Made by a program: the position numbers and the translations under genes
In this document: piece after piece, positions 10,205 through 22,200 of the stretch
How positions within the stretch are numbered: position 1 is the first letter of the stretch
Layout: the number at the start of each line of letters is the position of its first letter
Assembly: GCF_018320785.1 (NCBI RefSeq)
Contig: NC_054875.1
Coordinates: 3,899,632 to 3,963,631, forward strand
DNA length: 64,000 bases
Reading direction: 5' to 3'
Origin: Cheilinus undulatus
Taxonomy: Eukaryota > Chordata > Actinopteri > Labriformes > Labridae
Notes under the pieces: generated by a model
The model's input: the letters and a program-made list of their open reading frames with translations, nothing else
Database searches by the model: none
What the model was told of the DNA's origin: nothing

Positions 10205-13200
10205 CTGAGGAAACAAGACAGTGAAGTTAGAGGAAATGGCCATTTCTTCCTTGATAAAGGCAACAATTTCCCTAATAAGCAATGATTTCAGAAGTGTTCT
10301 AAATGTCAGTGCATGGAGTCTTACATCTACGCAATACCTGACAATGAAGAATGAACAACTTCAAACAATGTGGTGCAACCTAAAATTGGGATACTTCAAA
10401 AATCCCACCACCTAAAGTCCATAATAGAAACTCTTGAGAAATCTCTGTGAGAAAGAGACCAGGCCAAACGTTAATATTGGATACTGGTGATTTTTGGGCC
10501 CTCAGGGGCCACTACAATGACTCTGAACTGGAAATCACTGCATGGGCTCAGGAACACTTCTAGAAATCATTGTCTGTCAACACAGTTGGCCATACCAAGC
10601 TGGATCATGCAGAGAAGAAGCCATATGTGAACACTAAGCAGAAACTCCACCATCTTCTCTGGGCCAAAACTTATTAAAAATGAACTGGAAAACTGTTCTG
10701 TGGTCACATGAATCAAAATCTAAAACTCTGTTTTGGAAACCACCGATGCCATGTCCTGTAGACCGATGGTTCTCAACCTTTTCAGCTCGCAACCCCCAAA
10801 ATGAAGAGAGATAAAGGGGGAGGTTCCTGGGATGCTGTCAAACTGGGGGCCCATGGAGGTCGGCAAAACTATGGTCCATTGTAAAGTTAAGCTGTGAAAA
10901 CCACATTTTATAGTTGACCTGAATAATAGCCACTCTTATCAAAGAGACAAATCTCTTTATGCATTCATTTAGAATTCTTTTTGTTAAAAACATAATTTAA
11001 ATGGGTTAAAAACTGCTAAAATTGGTTAATAATCCTAAAGGAATGTGAAAAGGTGTTGAAATTGGATTTTTAAAGAACATAAATGTTTTAAAAGTGGCAA
11101 AAAATTATATAAATGGGATTAAAAAGTAGCTAAAATGGCTTTAAAGTGCAAAAATGGTGGAATTAAGGGCAAATGGGATAAAAATTGATATAAACTGGCA
11201 AAAATGGGTAAACTGTGGTTAAAATGGGCAAAGAAGGGGTGTAAAAAGGGGTCGATAGAGGCAATAATGGGTCACCAAAGACAATAGATGATGAAAAAAG
11301 TGATGAAAAGGGTTAACGTTTGGTAAAACTGGTGAAAAGTGGCAACAGTGTAATCTAAAAAATATTCTCATTTTTTTAAAGGCATCTGGTGACCCCATCT
11401 CAGTGTCCCACAACCCCCATGGGGGTCCCGACCCCAAGGTTGAGAACCACTGCCGTAGATTAAAGCGAGTGACCATGTAGCCTATGGCGGGGGCAGCTTA
11501 CACATCTGGAAAGGAACTATCAATGCTGAATATTTTCATGAAGTTTCAATATTTTATGTGATGTTTATGCTCTATTGTGAATAAATATGGGCTTATGAGA
11601 TCTGAAAATCAACATCATCCACAGTGGAACCGTGGGTACACTCTGTGGTGATGGAACAGATGTGGTTCTCCCTGTTGAAGCTTGTTTCGCTATCAGATTG
11701 ACTCTGAAGCTACTGTTTTAAGCTGTAATGCTGTGACCTCTTCCCTTTATAGAACACATAATTGACAGATTGCCTTAAGTCAGCAGAGTCAAAAAATAGA
11801 ACAACACAAGAAGGAATCAGAGTCTTACTTTGTTCCCGGATCAGCAACGAGGACATCATCTTGCAACAAATTAAGGGCTTCCTCTGTGTCACCACTCCAA
11901 AGGAGATTAGTTGACCTTAATCTTCTGGGTAACCCTGTCAAAACACAGAAAACCTCAGTGAGTACAACTGGGATCAGATCTGTGGGCTCTTCCAGAATCT
12001 ATAAATGCCCCAGCTTCTTTAAAGAGGACTCAGGAATCATCCATTAAGAATCACCAGATGTTTTAAGGCTTATCCAACCACTTTACCATCACCATTATAC
12101 TGTCAGTGTGTTACTCCTGGAGTGTGCTGTGTTTGCACATTTTTCAGACCAACAGAGAGGCTCGCCCTGAACAGACAGTCCTACAGAACTCGTGCATACA
12201 GAGAGGTTAACTCAACACTTCAAGAATGAAGCTGAATGGAGTGTTGACAAAACTTACTGCGCGTGCATTGGCTGCAAGAGGGCAAATGAGATCCCAGGAA
12301 CCACTTGCTATTTTTGCTCAAGAAAATTGGCACCTAGTAGGAAATCCCATCAACTCTGTTTGTCAACTCAAACTTCATTAATGCATCTTTAGTTGTAAGG
12401 CCAAGTATAAACAAAAACCAAAGCCAAGAGATTTAGGCTAGCCTCACCACGGCTGCAGGATTCTTAAATCTTTGCTGATTTTAAAAAAGAACACAGACAT
12501 AAAGACGGTTTTAACTCCTTTTTGACATTATAATCCTCTGAATAGAGTGACCTCAGAATTCCATCTGTGCTTTTTGCAGATGATGTGGTTCTGTTGGCCC
12601 TTTTCAGCCGGAGACCTCCAGTAGACACTGGGGCATGTTGTGGCTGATGGAAAGAGCAAGATTGCAGTTCAAGCAGTTGAAATGAGTCCTCAGGAGGGTG
12701 CCTGGGCTCAGCCTTAGAGATAGGATGAGGAGCTCAGACATCCGGAAGGATCTCGAAGCAGAGCCGCTGCTCCTTGGCGTTGAAAGGAGCCAGCTGAGGT
12801 GGTTGGGGCATCTGATCAGGATGTCTCCTGGTCGCCCCCTGTGGAGGTATTTGGTGCACATCCAACTGGAAGGAGACCCCAGAGTAGACCCAGAACTTGC
12901 TGGAGGGAATATATATGTCATCTGGCCTGGGAACGCCTTGGAATCCCCCAGGAGGAGTTGGAAAATGTTGCTGCAGAGAGATGTCTCGGTTGATTCGCTT
13001 AGCCTGCTGCCACCGCGACCTGACCCTGGATAAGCAGAAGGAAACGGATGGATGGAACTTCTGAATGCACAAGCTGGACCAGTGGTTTCCATCCTTTTTT
13101 CCTTGGAGCCCCTTTCCCTACTTGTGTAAAAACTGAGCCCCCATCATCCACACAGAAAAAGTGTGACACAGCAGTCACTGAATATCAAACAAATATGGCA

Positions 13201-16200
13201 TCTATGATTCAAAATCAGGGGAGCAGTAAAATAACTGAATTAAAACCACAAACTTGAGGATTATTCTGGAAAAAGTGTAACAAGCCTTGTTATTGGGGGC
13301 ATCATGGTGGCACTAGAAGAAAAGCCAGGTTGATTTATCCCAAACATAAAATGTGGATACTAGGGGTGTAATGGTATCTGGTCGCCCCTAACGGTCACTG
13401 TTTTGGAATCACAGTTCGGTGCACGTAGTCACATGGCAAATATGTCTGAACTAGCCAAAAGGCCATCACATGTGACAGTATTCACCCATCAATCTAGGTG
13501 GCGCTACTGCTTGGGTATCCATAATGCTGCTGTCTGCTAATTGCTATTATACAGCAGTAGTAATGGCACTACGTGACCCTCTGCCTTCTTCTCCCTCTCC
13601 TCAACTTTTCCCCTTCTGTTTTAAAGTCCCTGGATGTGAAAGCAGAGACATTACCAATGCTAGCACATTTTATAGACTATGCATGGATATGCAAAAGTAG
13701 AGAATAGTGGTTATAAGTGTGTATTTAAGTGCTCTGCACAGACTCCATTACAATATCACATGTTGTATTTACTTAAGCCAGTTTGGGATCCTTCACAGGC
13801 AAGTGGAAATTTTACATAAGTAACCACTGCACTGGCTATTTACTCATTGCTCTTAAATGCTTGCATTTTTATTATGATTTTATTTCTTATCATCATTTCA
13901 TGTATTTACATTTCATTTTAACATATAAGCATTTCAAAGACACTAGATGATTTATCTCTGTGTTGCTTTTATTTGCTTTTTTGTCCCTCCTTTTGTTTAC
14001 CACTTCACAGGCTGTACTTATGTATAGGTAGTGCTCAATAACACTGGATAGAACAAATTGCAAGCTGGACTTCTGACATTTAAAAGTAATAAATGAGAGA
14101 AATGTCAAATTATAATTCCAGGACTATTTGTTCCTCTTTTAACCATGAAAACTTTTACTGAACCATGACCCCAAAACTAATGTATGAACTGAACTGTGAC
14201 CTCTACTGTTATACCCCAGATGGACAGGCTCTACGGTGAAAAGGAGTTTTCCCCAAGATTAGAGTTATTGGTTATCTCATGACTTTTCATACAAACCCAG
14301 CACCTCCACCAAATTGAAGTTTGCCCAGGACTTCATCATTGGGAGCATACCCAACAGGATAGGTCAGTGCTGAAGGTTCCTGGCTCTAATACCAGTTGGA
14401 CAGGTGTGGTATTTGCATGTTCTCCAATCCTAGCATGGGTTCTGCCTCCTCCAACAGACCAAAGAAAGTGATTAGGTTAACTGTTGACTCTAGATTGACT
14501 TTAAGTGTGAGTTTGGATGCCTGTCCTGTGATTGACTGGCGATCAGTCCAGGGTTTAGCACCCTCTTGCCCAGAGACAGCTGGGATCAGCTCCAGTCCCC
14601 TGTGTGACCCTGAACAGGATAAGTGGTGTAGATAATGAATGGATTGAATAGTTTCACAAGGGGTTTCATTCTTTGTGCATTACCCTGAAGCTTGTTTGAT
14701 TGGTGGCTTCACCAATAAAGCACTGTGTTCAGAAAAACATAGTCAGAAACATACAGGAAGTAATGGAGCGATGGCAAGCATTGTCTCATTTGTTCCTCTG
14801 CAAACAAAAAGAAATAATTTCAGGTTAGCACTTCTGCTGAAGGCTGGTTCAAGTCTGCCTATGTTGTAAGTTTCTGTCCTGAATTAGCAGATGGGTTTCT
14901 GCCTCCTGCAGGGCTTCCCCCACCACTAATTCCTCCTCTTCTCTGAGCTGATTAGCTCTATCTCTGGATGCAGCTCAGTGTAGCCTATATGTAGCTACTC
15001 TCTTAGTGTGTGGGCGAGAGTGCTGTAGTAGGATCTCCGGAAGTGTCCTTTAAAAGAACACAGTACAAGGGTCTAGACCTACATCTGTGAGCTGGCTGGT
15101 CCTGATGTAATGGGTTAACGGGAAGTAGAATCTCCAGTTACACAACGGCACACTGTTGTCATGAACTTTCCCCAACAAAAGGAGCATGCTTACAGATTTA
15201 GGATGTTAAATGTGTCGGCCAGTCTAATGGAAGGTGTCTACCAATCAGTCCGGTTTGGTTCGGTAAATTTGGTACAGTAAACCCAGATCTTCATTGCATT
15301 TTCCCAACCAATGTCCATCCAGCCTCTTTACTGATGGGATTTCCAGCCTTTTTAGAGAGTCACATCATTTGGCCCAGCTCAGCAATTAGAGCTGTTTTTG
15401 GTTCCCAAACTTCTCTTTCTCTGGTACCAGCTTGATTTTTTTGTGTACTAATCAACAACAACAATGGAAGCCATGAAAACTGGCTCTCTCCTGTGGCTCC
15501 CACAAAAGCAGCACATCACTACAGCCTGAACTTGACCAACCCCACAAGCTTTATTGGCTAATCCAAAATAAGAATTCTATCTTTAGATGATAACTGGTCT
15601 GTAACTAAAGCTGCTGCCATCGTGACGCATTATTCGCCATTAAACAGGAAGTACAAAGTATCAGCCTTCCAAACAGGCTTAGCCTATGGTTTTGAAAATT
15701 TCTGGGAATACTCTACGCATCACTCCATAACATGCAAAGGTCCTATTGGACCCATATTGCCAAACAAACAGGAAGTTTGCCCTTTTTTGTTCTTTGGTGA
15801 AGTGTAAGAAGACATGCCATAGCTGAAAAGTTGTTCAGGAATTTTTTGTCTTTTCCTCACACAAATAATGACAATAATTAGTATTGACCAAATCTCCCTC
15901 AAAATTTCCTTGTATAGTACAAATATCATCCCCATGAAACCTTGAGAGGCTCACAGGTTTGTAACCAAAGCGGTTACCATGGCTTTAAATTATTTACCAT
16001 TAAACAGGAAGTACAAAATTTCAAAAATTCAGCTCTGACAACAGATAAGGCCTAAGGTTTAGAAAGCTGGTGGGCGTAAGTATCTTATTATAATCTACAA
16101 AACACTTATTAGACACATATTGCCAAATCAACAGGCAGTCTGCATTTTTTTAATTTTTGTTGTAAAAAAATTCATGTTTTATGATTATAGCAAGGGTAAT

Positions 16201-19200
16201 GTTTGAATTAACTCCTCCTGGGTCATTCATCCAAAGAACGTTGCCTTGGGTGTATTGTAAGACAATACTTCATAGGTGAAAAGCTATTCAGGACTTTTTT
16301 TTTCCATGCAAAGGTTGTGGACGTGGCTGTTCTTCAAATTTAAATGTTCGCCACATTATGGAAATGGCTTTTCCCCACAAACAATAATAATGGCCTTGAT
16401 TACAAGATTTGCCTTTAATTTTCCCTGACTCATGCAAGTACAAAATTTCATACCTTTCAAGTTAGCCTAAGATTTTGAGAATTGGTGGGCATATGTTTTA
16501 TGTCACACCCTGCAAAAAAAGTGTTTTTGGATAGTAGTAGGGTGATATTTGCATATATTAAGAAGGCATGTCTTAGCAGGAAGTTATTTTGGTCTTTTTT
16601 CTTACTCAAAGACTGTGGCCATGGGCGCTATTCAAATTTGGATGTTTTCCCATGTGACAAATATGGCTAGTACAAAAAACCATAAGTACAAGACTGACTA
16701 AATCTCCTTCAAAGTTTCCCTATGCAAATGTAAGAAGCTCATACATTATTATTTTTATGTATTATTTGCCATAAACCAGGAAGTACTCCTGAGAACTGCA
16801 CTAAAAATAGCCATAATTACAAGAAAAACCAAATCTACCTCAAAATGTCCTTGACTCATGCTAACATCATCCACATGCTATCTTGAGAAGCTCACAGGTC
16901 TGCAGCTGTAGCTGCAACCATGGCGGCCCATCGTTCGCCATGAAACAGGAAGTACAACATTTCAGACCTCCGATCTAGCTTAGCATAAGATTTTGAAAAT
17001 TGGTTGGTATATGTCTTATCTCATGACCTGCAAAAAAAGTGTTTTTGGATAGTAGCAGGGTGATATTTGCATATAGTAAGAAGAAATGTCTTAGGCCAGC
17101 CACACATGACAGGATTTTAAGCCCGATTTGGGGCAAGATTTGCCTCCCCCACAGTCGTGGGGGTGTATACCGACTGGAGCCTCGTCGCAAACGATTATGT
17201 GTCTGAGTAGTCTGCATGTGTATGGTGTCAACACGATTCATTTACTGCTCCAAATCGCGTCATAGCCTCCCAAACCCTGAATCGTAAATATCAAATATGT
17301 TTGATATTTACGATTCTAGGTCATAGTGCAGCTGACAGAGTACCCATAACAACCAATGAGAGCGAGCACACCGGGTAGCATCACCAGATGAACCATACGT
17401 ACTTTCACCACTCACAATCATAAACACAACTGTACCTTAATTCCTACCAGGTTTTCGTCCTGAGTCTTTCTCCTGTTCTATGATTGTTGCTGCACCTGTA
17501 CCGCATGTCAGGACAGCCTGATGTGGAGAGACAGCAAGATGGTATCGATAGACATCCGGGTTTTTTTTTTCTTAAGTCATGTGATCATGCGAGGTCGTAG
17601 GCAGGTGTGTGATCTCCAGTGATCTGGCTGAGTCTTCTATTGTGTAGGTTCAGAGGATTAAAGATGAAAAATCTTTGGAAATCGTCCTTAAGTCTGTGGT
17701 CTCCTTTGGTTATAAAATCGTTTGTGATTAAAAAATCATGTAGTGTGTGGCCGGCCTTAGCAGGAAGTTATTTTAGTCTTTTTTCTTACTCAAAGATTGT
17801 GGCCATGGGCGCTCTTCAAATTTGGATGTTTTCTCATGTCACAAATGTGGTTAGTACAAAAGAAAGACCATATTTACAAGACTGACTAAATCTCCCTCAA
17901 AGTTTTCCCATGCAATCGTAAGAAGCTCATATGTTATTATTTTAGCGTATTATTCACCATGAAACAGGAAGTACTCCTTAGAACTGCATAAAATACTTGT
18001 ATCGCTGTGCACATTGGCAGTAATGAGGCCAGGGGAGAAATAAAAGTTTTCATATAGATCCTGTCAGGCAGAGCAGCTAGGTGGCACCTTGAGCAATAGT
18101 TTAAAAAAATCAGCCCCACTCATGGTTGCTCCTAGAAAATAGAAATTTGACAGGCATGTGGATCTTACTGGGACTGACAAATAACCTCTTGGCTCGATGG
18201 TGATGGATTCTCCAGCTGTATATAACACACAAAGGTAAATCTGCACATGTAGTCCTGACTAAATGATGAGCTCTTTTTACTGGGAAATATCTGCTCTGCA
18301 GAAAAGTTTGCTGACAAGGATTAGTTTATCATAACAGTTTTTTTCAGCTATTGCAGAACAATGTTAAATATTTTTCTATGCGCCCATTTTTTAAGCTGTT
18401 TTTCTAACTTTTTTAGCCTCTTGTACAAGACAATGTCACAAACTGAGCTGTGGTCTGCTTATCTAACGCGTACAGTAGAAGATTCTAAATAAAAAATCAA
18501 ATCAGAGGTTATGGGTCTGGTCTGATTCAAAAGCAGACTGTGCAATATTTAGATTATCAAAGATGGCTGCCATGCCTTAAAACAGATAGTAGATTTACCA
18601 GAGAGCTGGCTGGCCATCCTGCGCAGGGTGAGTCCAGGAGATCGGAGACCGGCAGTCCTCGCAGACTGAGGCCCGGACCTCCCGATTTTCCCCAGCGGGT
18701 TCTTGACGGCAAAGTTCTCAGCGTACTTCTCGATGGGGTCGTCCAGTGAACTCACAAGGCCATCCTCCCACATTTTGTAGAGCATCAGGGTGGGGAAGAT
18801 CTTGGAGAGGCTCGCAATTCTGCAATCAGAAGGATTAAAGTGAGTGCAACACATGCTTGTTCCCACTGATTGAATGAATGTTTCCTGGTTTAATAACACA
18901 AAGCATTCCCTGGATGAGATTTAAGCTCTTAATTTAGAGAGTGGTTCAGTCTCATTGATCCAAGCTCCTGGATGTTGTTTACGGACTATAGTGAGGGTCT
19001 AATCCTAACCCCCTGCCCCTGTTTCTACGTCTAAGCCTCAGATCTGATGTGATATCCAACAGCAGAATTAGACTGCAGGTTACAGCATGACTGGATCATG
19101 GAGCTGCTAATGACTGCGAATGGGTACGAATAGGATTGTACTGATGCTGGAAATTTATACATCAGTATGACATGACCAAAAATAACAGCTGATAAGTTTT

Positions 19201-22200
19201 GATTGCTTTGCAACAAAATGAAGAAACCCAAGACATGCCAAAACTGGATATTTTTTTATTCATTAAAGTTACAAAAACAATCCTTTGTACTGTCTTCATT
19301 GCAGAAGTATGTTGGCATTTCAACACTGAAGCCAGAATTTAAAAGGTTTTGTACTTTTCTTCTACACCTGCCTCAGACACCCCTGTCCTCTCTGTCAGCT
19401 GTTAGAGGGATGCACGGCGCCATGCATGCTTATGAGAACTTAAAGGCTGTAGAAACTAAGGAAAGACTGAGCTGGTGAAGCTTTTTGTGTTTAAAGATAG
19501 AGAAAAAAACCTGTGAATTTGCTGTACAGTCTGTCTCGTGGATTCAAATTTATTGCACAGTTGTTTAAGAAATAAAGTAGCTTAAATTGAATAACTGTGA
19601 GGGTCATTGCTATGAAAACGATACATCGTCTTCTCTAGTTGCAGTGGTGAGAGCGGCCCATCACAAGCGGTTGAGATTTCAACTCGTCTTGCTGCAAATA
19701 TTTGGTCTGAATTACATTTTATATTTATTACCAGCACTCAAGAGTGAGTAGAGTTTGTTTCATGAAGTCTGGTGGATTCTTTTTAAACAACATCGACAAC
19801 AACACCTTGCAAAGCAGATGGATTGGCTAGATTTCATGTCTGTCATCGGGCAGATTTATCTTGCAATGCTTCATTCTGATTGGACATATCAGTGGCAGTG
19901 GCTCTGTTGTATCGTAACCCAGGCAACAGTGGTGGGAAATGAAGAGTACCACGGATGTAGCTATGGCTGCAGTTTGACCAGAAATGGACATTTTTATTTT
20001 AAGAAAAGCAAAGAGTCACACTGAAACTTTCCTGGTGGAAAAGATGTTTTTGCCTTCTAGTGACAGTTTGATTTACCAGCTGGCTCCACTGATAGTGACA
20101 GCTGCCTGATGAGCTAGCATCATGAGGTTTACTCCCCGGGACAGTGCATTAGGCATGTGTCACACTGCATCATACTTGTGATGCTGGGATTGTCCCGTAA
20201 CGAATGGGACAGAACATTTGTCCATGGATATGACAGTCTACTTGGTGTCAATAGGAATTAGATCTTGAATCCAAGCCAGATCATTTTGGAGCCTCTAAAC
20301 ATGCTTAATATTCCTGATATCAGATCAGGCTGCCTCCTGTAGATGATGTGCAATAGCCACTGAGAGTGAGCAGACCAGGGAGCAAGAGGAAGCATGAGTA
20401 TGTTAAAAAATCAGTTGGTATCATCCTACCTTTGCAGTCTACCACATTTTTAAAACCAGTCTGAAATCAGTTAGTGTGTAGCCAATCTTAACTTAGATGC
20501 TCAAATCAGCCAAACCGCTGTTGTATTAATGTCTTAAACACCTGCAGTATAAGCCCTAAATCTCACCTGTAGACTGTGTACTCATTGGGCGCTGATGAGG
20601 TGGGGTCGCTGATGTTCATCTTGCCGAAGTTTCCATTCCACAGAACCGAGTCGTTTAAAACCACGATGGCTGAAATGGCCGGCAGCTTCGTCTTAAAAAC
20701 AGTCGTCCTCAGGAGGAGATCGACCTGTCAGGAGAAGCTTCAGTTAGAAGATCTTCATGATAAAGCATTTTAAAATGATTTGATTAAATGTTATAAGAGA
20801 GTTTACCTTTTCTAAAGCCACCCTCAGGGATGTGATGGGATGATTGAGGGGCACAGGCTCAGGGAAGCGGGGACACATCTCCTCCACTGGTGCCTTTTTC
20901 TCCTGAACTTCTTAAGAAGGAGAAAGAGTAAATATCTGCATGCTTGAAACATAAATTTACAACATATTTATCCACAGTAGGAGGATATGCACCGAAGAGT
21001 TGCAAAACAAAGTGTGACCACAGGTGTCCTGTACTCATGCACTGTGCCAAAGTCTGCTTGGAGAGGTGGTCTCTGGCATAAATCATGTGCACTTGATGCA
21101 ATATGCATGCCAATTCTAAAAATCTCTGTCCTTTCAGATACTACCATGTCTGTGCAGCACAGGCTCATTGCAGCCCCTGAGCTGTACAGAGAACATTAAA
21201 TAACAAAGAGGGCCGCTGCTGGCATCTTGAAAATTCTAAAAACATCCAAATATATAAGGATGTCGGGGCCACTTTAATATCCACAAGGCTGAAGTCTGAA
21301 GCAGAATAAAGGAGGAGCTGGGGTGGAGGAGGGTTGCAAGAGCAGCTTGCAGAGAGAGCAGCAGAGCGTGGCCAGACAAGAGCAGTTTAAATAGGGCAAC
21401 ATGAGAGCGATTAGCCAATAGCATGCTTAAAGTGAATCAGCTGGCTGTTAGCTGATGAGGACTTACATTAGATCAGCTGATGTGGGCAGAGCTTACCTAA
21501 ACTAACACTAATCTCTCGGTTTAATGGGTGACGTGGTGAATAGACAATCATTTCGGGGTTTTTGGGGGGTACCAATCAGATTTCAGGCACTAGCCGCCAC
21601 TGGCTCCGCCCCTGGAATATTATTGGTACTGCTGTTTGCTGCCGTAACCTATCAGGGAGTTGGAAAACAAGATCTTACTACTTTGATTGCCCATATTTTT
21701 TTTTTTTTACCATGTACAGTATCTTTGTTTCAAGATGTTTGTTTATGGAATTAGCACAGTAGCGCCGCCTTGTGCTGAAAGTATGAAGTACAATACATTC
21801 AGGCACAAGCTCCACATTCAAATGCTGGCCACATTTGACCCCCAGGCCATAGTTTGGACACCCCTTATGTAGATGGTAGAACCAGAGAAAAACATATTTG
21901 GCTGCTTTCCCAAAGTGAAGCTGTTTTAAACTTTAGAAAAACACTTACATGCTTTTATCACCTCTTCTCTGGAACTTTCTCTACATGGGAGCCACACAGA
22001 AGACAAGGTTTTAAAAAACTGTCGACCTGAGGCTGTTTGCAGAAGCATCAATGCATGTGAAAAAAAGAGTTTCTATGCTCTTGGTTAGTGTGTACTCCAG
22101 CTTCCTCCCATCACCAAATACATGCCTGTCAGCTTAATATGGCGACTCTAAAGTGACCGTAGGTGTGAGTCACTCTGGTTAAAATGTACTTAACTATGAG

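Noticed and set aside
12604..13092. 162-codon minus-strand frame
   Set aside because: Antisense shadow of the Rex3/RTE-like LINE tail, whose recognisable residues are on the plus strand.
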